A DNA stretch of 64,000 nt from Acorus gramineus (taxonomy: Eukaryota > Streptophyta > Magnoliopsida > Acorales > Acoraceae), in contig CM060850.1 in the NCBI GenBank assembly GCA_030737835.1, positions 20,728,726-20,792,725 of the forward strand, read 5' to 3'. The position numbers were made by a program, and so were the translations under genes. The first letter of the stretch is position 1, and the number at the start of each line of letters is the position of its first letter. The notes under the pieces are model-generated. The model worked only from the letters and a program-made list of their open reading frames with translations. It had not been told where the DNA came from and made no database searches. Positions 34,449 to 46,119 of this stretch are shown here, one piece after another.

Positions 34449-35000
34449 ATGGCACGCAAGAAGACCAAGATGGCCTACATTACCGACAACGCGAATCGGC
34501 GGCGCACGTTCGCGAAGCGCAAGAAGGGCCTTCTGAAGAAGCTGAGCGAGCTGAGCGTGCTCTGCGGCGTCCCCGCGTGCGCGCTCGTAACCGCGCCTGG
34601 CGAGCCCAACCACGACATCTGGCCCTCCATCGTCGGCGCGGACGGGCTCATCTCCCAACTAAAGGACCTCCCCGCGCCGGACCAGGACAAGCGCTCCCTC
34701 GACCAGGAGAAGTACCTCGCGCGGACCTTGTCCAGGCTCCGGGACCAGCTCAGGAAGGTCGAGAAGGAGAATCAAGAGGCGGAGGCCAAGGCAGAGGTCT
34801 TGCGCTGCCTGTGCGGGGCGGACGACGCGCGCGGACGTGCGCGAGGTCTGCGCGCTCGTCGAGGGGACGGCGCGCGCGGTCGCGGAGCGGATCGAACGCG
34901 TCAGTGGGTGTCCGCCTGCTGTGGTGGAGGCGCCGCCGCCGCCGGAGGTGAACAACGCGTGGGGCGGTGTTGGGGATGTCTACAACAACAATGGCAATAA
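34449..35000 (+). CDS. Type I (M-gamma) MADS-box protein, AGL80-like, copy 2, frameshifted C-terminus
   Basis: The start ATG at 34449 is chosen because the protein begins MARKKTKMAYIT, as in copies 3 and 5; a 20-codon upstream extension lies in the leader. The MADS domain (about residues 1-60), the D-I-W-P-S motif and the coiled-coil stretch (to about residue 120) are intact. Near 34824-34836 a 14-base deletion within GC repeats, relative to copy 1 (GACGACGACGCG...), shifts the frame. The reading then follows the alternative GC-rich frame and stops at 35000 after 183 residues. The proper frame remains open at 34837-35043 but is itself ended early by one extra A near 35042. It could still yield a DNA-binding protein without the normal tail, or be a pseudogene. 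Confidence 0.8.
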   Translation: MARKKTKMAYITDNANRRRTFAKRKKGLLKKLSELSVLCGVPACALVTAPGEPNHDIWPSIVGADGLISQLKDLPAPDQDKRSLDQEKYLARTLSRLRDQLRKVEKENQEAEAKAEVLRCLCGADDARGRARGLRARRGDGARGRGADRTRQWVSACCGGGAAAAGGEQRVGRCWGCLQQQWQ

Positions 35001-35566
35001 TGAGTTTTATTTCACTTACAACTTCAATAACTATGGGAGTTAACAGCAACTTGGGTTCTTTGTTCTTCCCGTCTGGGCCTGCGTTTTGAAATTTTGTTGG
35101 ATTGGGTTTTGTTTTTTTTTATAGAAAGTTATGATTTAGGTCTCTTTTTTTTTAATCGGGAGTTTATGTGCATGATTTGGGTTGTGAATTAAATATTCTT
35201 TTAATTGTAAGTATGTTCTAATCTGTAATGGTGGTCCTCTAAAACAGAAGGTTGGCAATTTTTTTTGTGTGGAAATAACAGAAGGTTGGCATTTTGTCTC
35301 TGTGATGTCTTAGTGGATTTTTTATTTTTATTATTTTGATTGAATCGTGTTTAAAAGAAAATTTTCTGAAAATGAAAAAGTTAAACAATGTGACTACAGA
35401 AACTGATGTGGACCAATCATAAAGTGATAGCACAATCAAATACAGAAAAAAAAATAAACAGTGAGGATTGAAATGGATGATTGAACTCACGACTCCTCAA
35501 TTGTCCTATGATCATTGCCACCAAAACCATATATTACAAACGTAGTAGGGTATCCATATGGAATTG
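35001..35566. other. 3' flank of MADS copy 2
   Basis: Contains the out-of-frame remains of the normal tail (to about 35088, with the GGGCCTGCGTTTTGA end) and a flank collinear with 44088-44545 after copy 3. No other gene seen. Confidence 0.65.
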
Positions 35567-37930
35567 TTGATTGAAAAAAAAAAGATGCTCATTAGTTATC
35601 TTACACGAGAATTTATCATTTACAACATGAAATTGGTCCTAATCTAAGACAAGAAATTTATTAGACAACTGGATCTTAACATTTTAATAAATATGCAAAA
35701 ACTATAAACACAAGACCCTTTTTAACTTGCATTTATAAAATATCATTGAATCCTAAGCCTTAATTATGTATACAAAATTTGACAGTCACTTATTGGCTCA
35801 AGAGGCCTTTCTTCTGACCAGATTTTGGCTTTCAACATATTTGTTTCTTGTGAATAAGAGTTTATCAATACTGGTGCAATCTACATTAAAATGCATGCCA
35901 TCATCTCATCTCAAATGACAGTTTCACTCAATATCGTTATGTAACTTTAGGTTGTTATTTATTGTCATTTTGCAACATTCATGAATAAGACAGCTAAAGA
36001 TATGAATTTTGGTTTGTATATAAAATTTAACCAAGCATTACAAATCTCTGTAGAAAATTATATTTTGTTAAATAAGTTAATCTAAGAGATGTTTGATTAC
36101 ATACAGCTGTGTTTGCGAAAAGTTTTCACTAACAACAACGCCACGGGGCCCATCACATTTTATACTAAAACCTTCCCTCTTGATGGCCAAGGTTGCCTGC
36201 TCCCATGTCCAAAAGCTACTCCATGCACAAAAGATCATTTGCATGAAAACCAAATCATGATGCATATCAACTATTTTACGGTTATTTTCTTTCATACTTG
36301 AAAGGAACATTCATAATTATGTTGACCATATCTATTTCTTGTTAGTTATAGAACCTTGTGTGTGATGGGATTTGTTTCACAAATATTACAATAATGGCCC
36401 TCTGAACTATGTGCAGACTTCTTATATCTGAGCTCTATTCATGCCACAATTTTGTATATTCTATACTACCGTGTAGCCTTAACATGCAAACAACACCACT
36501 AATATTATGTAATTTTTGCACTGGTTGTAATCCCTTGTTTCCTTTAGAATTTGCCTCGCACAATTGAAGAAAATGAGAGTTAAATTTGACAGAAGTGGAA
36601 CTCATAAAAATATGGTGAATAAAGAAGAAAGATGAAGAGATCAAACATTACGTAAGTTTTATCTTCCAAATTGGATACTAGAAAAAGGATTCTAATAATG
36701 AGTTGGGGACTTCCTTTACAGAAGAAGAAATATGGAGGATTAATCCCCAGTGCAGGTATTGTATGGTTATACAGAATCATAACAGAGGATAACAGAGAGG
36801 AGTGAGTACAAGAAAAATACATTCTATGTGATCCTTGCAGTGAAGCAATAGTGGCTACTAACAACCTCATGGTTAGAGTTGCATTTGCTTGTTGGGCTGT
36901 AAAAAAATATCTTCGTCACATGTCCAAGCAAACAAAAAGCATATAGAAATCCCAATAAAATGGAAAGGAAAAGCTGAGACATTCAGATAAACAATCGTAT
37001 TAATCAGCTATTGCCTTAAGGGAAATTTAAAGCTGATGGTATTGTAGGTTTCCAATAAGAAAGATCTGTGGACATTGTTGGTGGTGTTTGATTAAAAATA
37101 AATAAATTAAGACGAGTTATGTCAAAGGTTAGCCAACAAAGAGTCTGACAGGGATGTCTATCAGATTCATTTAAAAAGAGAGACAAGGTCCATCTCTACT
37201 TTTAAATAACTATTAATTTCCATTACCGTAAGAAGGGAATTCTCTACATCTCCAAGAATTACATGGCTAAACATATTTGTTTAGATTCAACTACTTATGC
37301 TCGAGCTTTACATGATTTATTTTTATTTATAAATTTTTCTGGAATAAACTCTACATGATAACGTTACATGATATTTGTATTTTCAAGTGAGACTGAATGG
37401 ACTATGAAATGTTGTATGGCCTGCATGTACACAACACACATGAATTTAGCATGCCCTAGCCTTACATTTTTTTTAAAGTGAACTTTATATGATAATTGTA
37501 TTCTCAGTTGAAACCGAAAGAAGAAATTTTGCATCATTTGAAATCAAATGAATTTACATGGAGAAAAGGTAATTATGATTTCAGGCTATCGTGCTTACCT
37601 TTGTAATATGTTCTTGGAAAGCTTCTTCACTTGCTGCTGCAGTTGAAATTTTTTAGTTCCAGCGCCACATTGTAGATTTGTTTCACCAAATTATGACACT
37701 ATGATTCAAATTATATGTGAATTAGGAAGGGAGGAAGGAATTGTCTAGATAATCGGAGAGGTTATGTAAGACATGGATCCACAGTACGCTTGGAAATGCA
37801 TGTGTAGTTGTTTAGAATAAGAAATTAATTAGTTATACATATAGAAAGCCAGAAAGTTTATGGAGAATCATCACCTCGACCACAGTCATCAGCTGCATAA
37901 GAAAAGTTCTTGTTTTGAAAACTTTTGATT
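35567..37930. other. About 2.36-kb segment present after copy 2 but absent after copy 3
   Basis: After copy 3, GGAATTGTT is followed within a few bases by CTATTCA.ATGCAACC (about 44534-44560). Here the same two landmarks are separated by 2.36 kb. The segment is AT-rich and shows no transposase, clear TIR or convincing target duplication. It is either an unclassified insertion here or a deletion after copy 3. Confidence 0.5.
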
Positions 37931-38015
37931 AAATCAATTGACTATTCATATGCAACCTGTGTGGAATCCAAGAAGTGCAATTTCTTTGCATCTGTAAACA
38001 TTACAATTCAAGAGC

Positions 38016-38255
38016 GTGGTCCTTCAAAACAGAATGTCAGACATTTTCAAATACAGAAAACAATCAAGCTTGAAATTTGTTGATGTTCTACAAGCATGTG
38101 TAAGGAAGGAGAATTTTTTCATTCTACAAGCATCTTTCAAAGAAATTGTTCAGTATCCTGATTGTTCATATGAAAAAAATAAAAAGAATGCAAACCATTA
38201 TTTTGTACATCAAATTAGGAAAATCAATTCAGGGTCTTTTCTTTATTTGATCTAA
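38016..38255 (+). other. Duplicated 79-codon frame of unknown meaning (copy a)
   Basis: From FKYRKQSSLKFVDVLQACVR to GSFLYLI-stop, the frame is shared with 44578-44847 downstream of copy 3. I do not recognise it. Base differences between the two look about equally synonymous and non-synonymous, so there is no sign of protein constraint; the shared frame may simply reflect recent duplication. Confidence 0.25.
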
Positions 38256-38306
38256 TTGTAGGCCCCTCTGCTTTATTTTTGAAACTTTGATTATTGTTTT
38301 ATTAAA

Positions 38307-39888
38307 AATATATATAACCCCCTATAAGTTAGCTAATATCTTTGTTTTTTTTTTAAATCCCCTAATTTTTGCCATGGTTATGCAAATACTGTTTATTTAC
38401 AAAGAATATACTAGGAATGTTCCGTTATTTAACAGTGCTCCGAGTTTTTGTATCCACATAACCCCCTGACATTTTGAAAAATTCCAAATCAACCTCTCCA
38501 AATGACCAAAGTGCCCCTGCCTTCAACAGTCCTCAATATCGATTGGGAGTTTTGAAGCTTCAAAAAGCCCTCCAACATGCATTGAATCACAGAGAAACCA
38601 TTGTTGTTCACCATTTTTTTCACTCCACTTCATACCAGTTTGAGAATCTTGTTATGGTGTCGTTTTAATTGAATTATTGCAAACCGAATTCACCATTACA
38701 TTCATTTCTAAATCAAGGATTTCGAGCTCCATTAATTGTAAACCAACATTTCGAACTCTCTTCTAAAGCATCTAAGCAATTATGTCAGGAAGTGTAAGTT
38801 TTTAAGTTGTGTCTATCTAATGTTTGATGAAATGTGTGTGAGATTAATTTTAGTTTTATTTTACAATAAATCAGACTGCAGATGTTTAGAGTGAGACTGG
38901 ACTAGGGAGACTAAATTGAACAGGAGTGCAGGTTCTTAGAGTGGGAATGGACTGGGGTGACTGGACTGGTCTGGCTATGATAGATTGCAAGTAGATTGGG
39001 GAGATTAAACTGAACTGGACTGCACCTGCTTAGAGTGGGACTGGACTGGACTAGTTGTAATGGACTGCAACTTATGAATACTTACTGCAATGGTATGAGG
39101 CTTGGGCTGCATTGGCGGACTGCAGGTGGGGCTCATAGAAGCTTGGACTGGATGCATTCAAAAAAGAAACTACACTGAACTGGAGTTCACTCACTCAAAA
39201 AACGACTGGGGAGAATAACCTGGACTGCTCTAGAGGACTTGGACTGGAACGATAACAAACATAAAAGCATTCAAAAAACAAACACCACCTAAACTTTCAG
39301 TCTGTTACAAATTAGAAGCATTCAAACAACAAAATAAACCAACCATTCAGTCTATTACACCATGCAAACAACAATGTCTCTCAAAGAAATTTCATCGAAT
39401 AGATGGGGAGCTTCAGAATTTCATTCAAGTTATCAAAATTATAGTTAGCATCAACCAAAAATGATAATCCCAACAATGAATCATCATCATCATTATCTAA
39501 ACTACCAGACAATCAAACAAAAATATAAAATGCATATCATAGCCACACATACAACAAAAAGATTATTTTTTCCTCCAAAAACAGAGTCTTTTACTTCGGT
39601 CAACATCCATCATAACTACGATCAGCTCTTGAGTAGTGGAGGTAGATCGTGGAGCCATGGATGTCGGTTGTTGGAGATTTTAGTGAAAAGGAGCAACTCA
39701 TTCCAGAAGGGTAAAATAGTCATTTACTTGCTTGGGTTAAATTAACTGAACAATGGGTTCTACTAAGGTGACGGTAAGGGGTTATGCAAATTAAATCAAA
39801 TATTAAAAGGGGTTATATGAATATTCACATTTTTGAGGGTTGGATCTAAATATCAATCATCTTTCAGGTGGTTATATGCATTTAACCC
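38307..39888. mobile_element. Insertion of about 1.6 kb with 9-bp TSD (Mutator-like?)
   Basis: TTTATTAAA flanks it on both sides (38298-38306 and 39889-39897). The paralogous site after copy 3 (about 44893-44903) has it once. Termini share an imperfect inverted ATATAACCnCCT motif, and GGGGTTATA-like motifs recur inside. A degenerate repeat rich in GACTGGACTGG occupies about 38875-39245. There is no transposase. A 9-bp duplication suggests a Mutator-like element, but the TIRs are weak. Confidence 0.55.
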
Positions 39889-39897
39889 TTTATTAAA

Positions 39898-40851
39898 TTA
39901 ATTTAGGGTATCTTTTGGTGCAAGTGTGGGAGGCGAGCACTAAATTTAAGCTTCAGCCTTGAGCCTTTAATCTGGGTCCTGGTCATTATGTAAGATATAA
40001 AAAAAGGGTTTTTTAATTTCTAGTCCCTATAAACTTATCTATTTAGGGATCCATCCCTCACTTCTTTATATCTTGGTTTTAGTCTCCAGATTTAAAGGAT
40101 ATGTTCCTTTTTAGTCCCTCACAGGGACTAAAAACAAAACCAAATAATTTAGGGATAGGTCCCTTCCAGAGACTAAAAAGGAACATATCCTTTAAATCTA
40201 CGGACTAAAACCAAAATATGAAGAATTGACGGACAGATCAATAAATCATATGGTTTATGGGGACTTAAAAATAAAAATCCAAAAAAAAATGTGATGATCC
40301 TTGAATTTGAGCAATGACAACTTTTGTTTTCTTGTCATTAAGGATGGTATGAATCAAAGATATATCATAAATGTAGGCTCTTAAAAATATGGGTTGTCTA
40401 TGCAACTTGGTTTTCTTACATAGGATCCAGTCCTTATGTTAGACATACAATGATGCCATCATTATTCTAACAAATCAATTCAGATTAGTGAATAAGAAAC
40501 CTACACAAGGGAATTATGTACTGCTTGATGTTCTTTAGCTATGAACTGTACAAAATCAGAAGAATGTATTTCTTTTATCATGTTAAGTGTCCTTTCTGAG
40601 TTTCCCACTGGTTCATTCAGATTTGATTTGTTATATAACTTTAGCTTAATAAATAAAATCATGTATGATTGAATTTAAAGTGTTGTACAAAGCTAACAAG
40701 AGCTTACAAAGATTATTAGGAGAACCTACACCCTCTACATACTTTATACAATCTTTAACAATAAACAAAAACTTTTGGATCTTCCTTCTAATAATTTCAT
40801 TCTCTAGCACTAATGTAACTTTGGATTTCTATGTGCGCCTAGTATATTTAG
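39898..40851. repeat. Duplicated spacer, unit 2 (contains a MITE)
   Basis: It is collinear with 44903-46120 after copy 3: the AAGTGTGGGAGGCGAG block, TGTAAGATATAAAA, and the TTGAGCAA(T/C)GAC block. The MITE at 40006-40280 interrupts it. No gene. Confidence 0.7.
40006..40280. mobile_element. MITE of 275 bp with long inverted repeats
   Basis: It begins GGGTTTTTTAATTTCTAGTC and ends with the imperfect inverse (GACTTAAAAATAAAAATCC). Internally, GGATATGTTCCTTTTTAGTC pairs with GACTAAAAAGGAACATATCC. The paralogous site at about 45550 lacks it and reads straight from TATAAAA to AAAATGTGAT. Flanks are A-runs, so the TSD length is unclear. Confidence 0.75.
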
Positions 40852-41481
40852 TGTGGGGCCCAAAAATGAGGCCCATGACCCGAATCTCCCCCCATCGACG
40901 GATCTGGCCCGTCGGTCCATCAACACCTAGCGACCGAGCATCATCTCAAGTTGGTAAACCCAGATCTTAGTTTTTTTTATTAGGGATCATCCATTGTTGA
41001 TTCTTTAAATCTATATAGATAATTTGAATCTAGAACTATCATGCAACTGATTCACTAGGATCAAAATAATATCCCGGATGTGGAATTAGTCATCAATTGA
41101 TTCACAGAATCCCAATAAATTATATATATTCATCAAGGGATAATGATAGCAGATCCTGCAAATCCCTCAAATAACATATAATTAATCCCCAAGAATCTGG
41201 GATCCCATCCCATCCGTCCGATGGGAGAAGGATCCCCATAGGATTCTAGGGTTTAACCTAAAACACTATAAATAGGGAACCAATACTCTATTTTGATGTA
41301 TGTGAAAATTCTTTTTGCAACAACCCCATTTGTGCATTCTACTGACTTGAGCATCGGAGGGTCTCCCGCAAGTCACCCCCAATCTTGTGTCCGATGACGT
41401 TCGAGGAGGAGAAGCGTCGGTGATCACAAGGAAGCTGTTGGGAGGAGCGGAGCGGATGGATCTTGACGAATTGCCCCTCCA
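40852..41481 (+). mobile_element. Solo LTR G (630 bp) with TSD TTTAG
   Basis: Starts TGTGGGGCCC and ends GCCCCTCCA, with exact 5-bp duplications TTTAG at 40847-40851 and 41482-41486. The paralogous site near 46125 has TTTAG once. The reversed solo LTR at 47109-47759 belongs to the same family. No internal domains. Confidence 0.88.
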
Positions 41482-42110
41482 TTTAGCCAAATTCTCTAGA
41501 GGACTGACATGAATCTGTTCCACCTTAATAGCATGCCTAATTTCCTTTACAATATCCTAAAACTGAAGGAGGACTACCAGGTCCCGTTTGTTGGAGGAGA
41601 CAGATTATAACTTCAGCATCGAAACATATACAAATTGGGCCTGTTGTTCTCTGTCGCGCAAAACTAGCCTCCCCTTCTGCACGAAGTGGGGACGTCCACA
41701 ACCAAGATAGCCTGCCCCCACCATCTTAAAAGGATTGTCCTGAACAACAACAAAGCCAGCTCCAGCTGCTCTAGTGCGGCTGTCCACACCCGCCGCATCA
41801 GTTATGACAAATATAGTCTGGGCATCATTAACTCACACAATACGCACCGAGTACCCATGCTCATCCCTATAGAATCAAGGTTTGATCAAGTAAGGTAGCC
41901 TAAACCACAATACCTTCTATAAAAACAATTTAAGCTTGGGCAAAATAGGAAGTCTCTAAAGCTGCCTCCATCCACAATCCCATAATTCAAAATATTAATT
42001 ATATCTCTAGTCCAAGGTCTTGCTACTGCATACTCCTCCCAACTCCAACATGGGATACTGTTTGGTTCCTCCCTTGGCATAGGTGAATCTATAATTCTGA
42101 GTTGATAACA
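41482..42110 (-). pseudogene. LINE-type RNase H / zf-RVT remnant, unit 2
   Basis: Minus-strand pieces: about 42110-41890 carries the zf-RVT-like part (WTRDIINILN, GDFLFCPSLNCFY in a shifted frame); 41787-41605 reads TRAAGAGFVVVQDNPFKMVG, an RNase H-like start; and the end near 41500 is an ENLAKW-like terminus. Several frameshifts and stops are present. It lies about 1.4 kb upstream of MADS copy 3, as in the other units. Confidence 0.62.
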
Positions 42111-43326
42111 CAAGCATTGACAGAGATTGTGCATAGACTATCTTGTTCGAGACACCTTTATATCATGAAATCTCCTATTTATGTAGATCCGACTCAAATC
42201 AGAAAATAAACAATTCACCACAGATTACATCATCGACACCACTTATACATTTAATTCATTTCACAGTCTAGTCACATCACTAACACCAATGTTGTAAAAA
42301 AACGCTAAGTGCTAGTCAACGATTGAGAAGTGACTAGGAATTAATTGGCTAGGCAAGGATTAATCATTAATCAATCACCTTTTTAGAATAATGAATATAA
42401 TACATATACATATTATATATAATAATAATTTTAGACTATAAAATAATAACAAAGTAACATCAAAATTAAATTAATAATATAAGGGATAAAATAAAAAAAT
42501 TAATTAATAGATACAAAAAATATAAAATAATTTAATAGTTTATTAGTCAATTAGGGGTTAGTCGAAAAAGTTGTTAGGTGCTAAGTGTTGCGGCTTGGGA
42601 CCGCCTAGGCCTACGCGGGGAATTAATCGAGGCCGAGACGAGATTTTTATAACATTGACTAACAACATATAAAATCGTCTAATATAGTATACTGCATTGT
42701 TTCAGTATATATATAATGCAGTTTCAGTTTGTATGAGTATTCACATTATTACTTTCTATATAATAATATATTTTATTAATTAAGAATATATTCTTTAAAA
42801 AAAAAATTGTGTGTGATTTAAATGTGATTGGGCATATTATTTTCCCTCAATAATATGAGGATCAAGCCAACAAAGTGTGAAGAGTATACAAGCCGATCAT
42901 CACTATAACAATAAGTTATTTATTTATTTACTTATCAATTTCAAAAAAAAAAAAAGTTTTTTATTTTTAAAAATTATTTTAAAAATAATCAGTACATTAT
43001 CATCTAATATACATAAAAAATATTTCATAAAATTTAAGCCTTTTCAAATCAATAGATTGATAAATAATAAAACCTAGTAAAAAAAAATAAAAAAGATCTG
43101 TTCATTAAAAACCAAATATCGTAAATGACGAAGTGAAATCCATCAAAGATTCGACACAACCAAAAACATTTCAATGTCCTAGGCGAGTTAAAATTCAAAC
43201 CGAAAAAACTCTAACAATCCTCAACCATTGATCTATCAAATCAACGACCCAAAATCTACAACCATCAATAAAAGGAAACCCAAACCAAATATCTTTCATT
43301 TATTACACCTCCATCAACCAAACCAA
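42111..43326. repeat. Duplicated AT-rich spacer and distal promoter of MADS copy 3
   Basis: Noncoding, collinear with 60660-61790 before copy 5 and with parts of 4295-4735, 47765-48427 and 53232-53553. Shared landmarks are ACATATACATATTATATATAATAAT, GGGACCGCCTAGGCCTAC, CAGTTTCAGTTTGTATGAGTAT and GGCGAGTTAAAATTCAAACC. No gene. Confidence 0.72.
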
Positions 43327-43427
43327 CCCCCCCCCCCCCCCCCCCTCTCTCTCTCTCTATATAAGTATGTATTTATGCACACAACGATCAAATCTAAAAC
43401 TAAAAAACCATTCTTTCTGTCAAAAAC
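43327..43427 (+). promoter_or_regulatory. Core promoter and 5' leader of MADS copy 3
   Basis: A run of 19 C (43327-43345) passes into a (CT)n tract and then TATATAA (43358-43364), 64 bases before the ATG. The leader (TATGTATTTATGCACACAACG...) is shared with copies 2 and 5. The pyrimidine tract is unique to this copy. Confidence 0.72.
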
Positions 43428-44087
43428 ATGGCACGCAAGAAGACCAAGATGGCCTACATTACCGACGACGCGAATCGGCGGCGCACGTTCGCGAAGCGAA
43501 AGAAGGGCCTTCTGAAGAAGGTGAGCGAGCTGAGCGTGCTCTGCGGCGTCCCCGCGTGCGCGCTAGTAACCGCGCCTGGCGAGCCCAACCACGACATCTG
43601 GCCCTCCATCGTCGGCGCGGACGCGCTCATCTCCCAACTAAAAAACCTCCCCGCGCCGGACCAGGACAAGCGCTCCCTCGACCAGGAGAAGTACCTCGCG
43701 CGGACCGTGTCCAGGCTCCGGGACCAGCTCAGGAAGGTCGAGAAGGAGAATCAAGAGGCGGAGGCCAAGGCAGAGGTCCTGCACTGCCTGTGCGGGGCGG
43801 ACGACGACGCGCGGGGAGCGCGCGCGGACGTGCGCGAGGTCTGCGCGCTCGTCGAGGGCAAGGCCCGCGCGGTCGCGGAGCGGATCGAGCGCGTCAGTGG
43901 GTGTCTGCCTGCGGTGGTGGAGGCGCCGCCGCCGCCGGCGGAGGAGGTGAACAACGCGTGGGGCGGTGTTGGGGATGTCTACAACAACAATGGCAATAAT
44001 GGGTTTTATTTTACTTACAACTTCAATAACTATGGGAGTTACAGCAACTCGGGTTCTTTGTTCTTCCCGTCTGGGCCTGCGTTTTGA
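43428..44087 (+). CDS. Type I (M-gamma) MADS-box transcription factor, AGL80-like, copy 3, intact
   Basis: An intronless 219-codon gene. The ATG at 43428 is preceded by AAAAC and opens MARKKTKMAYITDDANRRRT. Residues 1-60 form the MADS DNA-binding and dimerisation domain (KRKKGLLKKVSELSVLCG), with the D-I-W-P-S motif near residue 53 that marks the M-gamma/AGL80 group. About residues 75-118 are a charged, heptad-like region; then come an A/R/E-rich segment, a proline run and an N/G/Y-rich tail ending SGSLFFPSGPAF. Type I proteins lack a K box, consistent here. Known family role: nuclear transcription factor in central cell and early endosperm, paired with an M-alpha partner such as AGL61/AGL62. 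GC is far higher than in the flanks. Seen: no lesion. Expression is inferred. Confidence 0.93.
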   Translation: MARKKTKMAYITDDANRRRTFAKRKKGLLKKVSELSVLCGVPACALVTAPGEPNHDIWPSIVGADALISQLKNLPAPDQDKRSLDQEKYLARTVSRLRDQLRKVEKENQEAEAKAEVLHCLCGADDDARGARADVREVCALVEGKARAVAERIERVSGCLPAVVEAPPPPAEEVNNAWGGVGDVYNNNGNNGFYFTYNFNNYGSYSNSGSLFFPSGPAF

Positions 44088-44577
44088 AGTTTTGTTGGAT
44101 TGGGTTTTGTTTTTTTTATAGAAAGTTATGATTTAGGTCTGTTTTTTTTTTTAATTGGGAGTTTATGTGCATGATTTGGGTTGTTGGTAGGGGTTTTTGT
44201 GGTGATGAATTAAATATTATTTTAATGGTAAAAATGTTCTAATTTGCAATGGTGGTCCTTTAGAACAGAAGGTAGGCTTTTTGTCTTTTTTTTCATTTTT
44301 ATTATTTTGATTGAATCGTGTTTAAAAGAAAAATATCTAGAAACCAAAAACTCAAACAATGTGACTACAAAAATTGATGTGGACTAATCATAAAGAGATA
44401 GCATAATCAATTACAGAAAAAAGAAAACAGTGAGCATTTGAAAGAGATGATTAAACCTACGAGCTGTTGGTTGTCCTTAAAAAATGATCATTGTCACCGG
44501 AACCATGTATTACAAACTCAGTAGGGTCCATATGGAATTGTTAACTATTCAAATGCAACCCGTGTGGAATCCAAGAC
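44088..44577. other. 3' flank of MADS copy 3
   Basis: AT-rich and collinear with the 3' flanks of copies 2 and 5 for a few hundred bases. No gene recognised. Confidence 0.6.
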
Positions 44578-44847
44578 GTGCAATTCTTTGCATCTGTAAA
44601 CCAAGAGCGTGGTCCTTCAAAACAGAATGTCAACATTTTCAAATATAGAAAACGATCAAGCTTGAAATTTGTTGATGTTCTACAAGCATGTGTAAGGAAG
44701 GAGAATTTTTTCATTCTACAAGCATCTTTCAAAGAAATTGTTCTGTATCCTGATTGTTCATATGGAAAAAATAAAAAGAATGCCAACCATTATTTTGTAT
44801 ATCAAATAAGGAAAATCAATTCAGGGTCTTTTCTTCATCTGATTTAA
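44578..44847 (+). other. Duplicated 89-codon frame of unknown meaning (copy b)
   Basis: Counterpart of 38016-38255 with the same C-terminal 70 residues apart from about five substitutions. Not recognised. It is probably noncoding duplicated sequence. Confidence 0.25.
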
Positions 44848-44963
44848 TTGTAGGCCCCTCTGCTTTATTTTTGAAACTTTGATTATTGTTTTATTAAATT
44901 AATTCAGGCTTTTTTTGATGCAAGTGTGGGAGGCGAGTACTAAATTTAAGCTTCAGCCTTAAA

Positions 44964-45502
44964 CAGTGGCGGCTCTAGGAATTTTTATAGATGGGGTCAT
45001 TAAAAAGAAATAAATTTCTTATAATTTTTTAAAAATCTACTATTATCATATATTTATCAAAACATAAATTTTTCTTTTGAAAATAGAACAACAACTTACA
45101 TTAATAATAAATAAACCATCAAAGAAATGAGATCAACGATTTTCAATATATAAAATTTTACAATTGTCATCCACAAGATTTCATATTTTGAAATCATTGC
45201 ATGATAATTTCATTCTCGACATTATTGAATATGTCTATAAAATAAAATTTATCCAACGATGAATCTATACTCACATTAATGAGGTATGTGTTTCGATAGA
45301 AATTTTTTACATATTTTTATAAATTTATCCATGTAATTCATTGAAGTATATGCTTCATTTTTTATAAAAGCATGTATTTCATTAGATGAGTATACTATTT
45401 TTAAAAAACTCAAAACACATATAGACTAAAATTGAGACTGAAACTGAAGCTATTATTATTATTATTATTTGTTAAGTTGGGTATAGAAGGGCGCCGCCCA
45501 TG
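44964..45502. mobile_element. Non-autonomous hAT-like element, 539 bp
   Basis: Ends CAGTGGCGGC and GCCGCCCATG (inverse CATGGGCGGC) are flanked by near-identical 8-bp repeats GCCTTAAA (44956-44963) and GCCTTAAG (45503-45510). The site after copy 2 near 39955 is empty (CAGCCTTGAGCC). The interior is AT-rich and noncoding, with an (ATT)n tract. Confidence 0.7.
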
Positions 45503-45510
45503 GCCTTAAG

Positions 45511-46119
45511 CCCTTAACTTGGGTCCTAGTGATTATATCATTATGTAAGATATAAAAAAAAATGTGATAATCCTAGAATTTGAGCAACGACTACTTTTGT
45601 TTTCTTGTCATTAAGGATGGTAGGAATCAAAGATACATCACATATGTAGGCTCTTAAATATGGGTTGTCTATGCAACTTGGTTTTCTTGAATAGGATCTA
45701 GTCCTTATGTTAGACATACCATCATTCTAACAAATCAATTCAGATTAGTAAATAAGAAAACTACACAAGGGAATCTTGTACTGCTTGATGTTCTTCAGCT
45801 GTGAACATAACAGAATCAGAAGAATATATTTCTTTTATCATGTTAAGTGTCCTTTCTGAGTTTCCCACTGGTTCATCCAGATTTGATTTGTTATATAACT
45901 TTAGCTTTTTCTTTCTTTTTTTGCTTGATAAATAGGATCATGTATGGTTGACGTTAAAGTGATGTACAAAGCTGACAAAAGCTTACAAAGATTATGAGGA
46001 GAATTCACTCCCGCTACATACTTTATATAATCTTGAACACTAAACAAAAACTTCTGGATCTTCCTTCAAATAATTTCATCTTTTAGCTCTAATGTAATTT
46101 TGGATTTCTATGTGCGCCT
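45511..46119. repeat. Duplicated spacer, unit 3
   Basis: Collinear with 40281-40851. Noncoding; nothing else seen. Confidence 0.7.
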
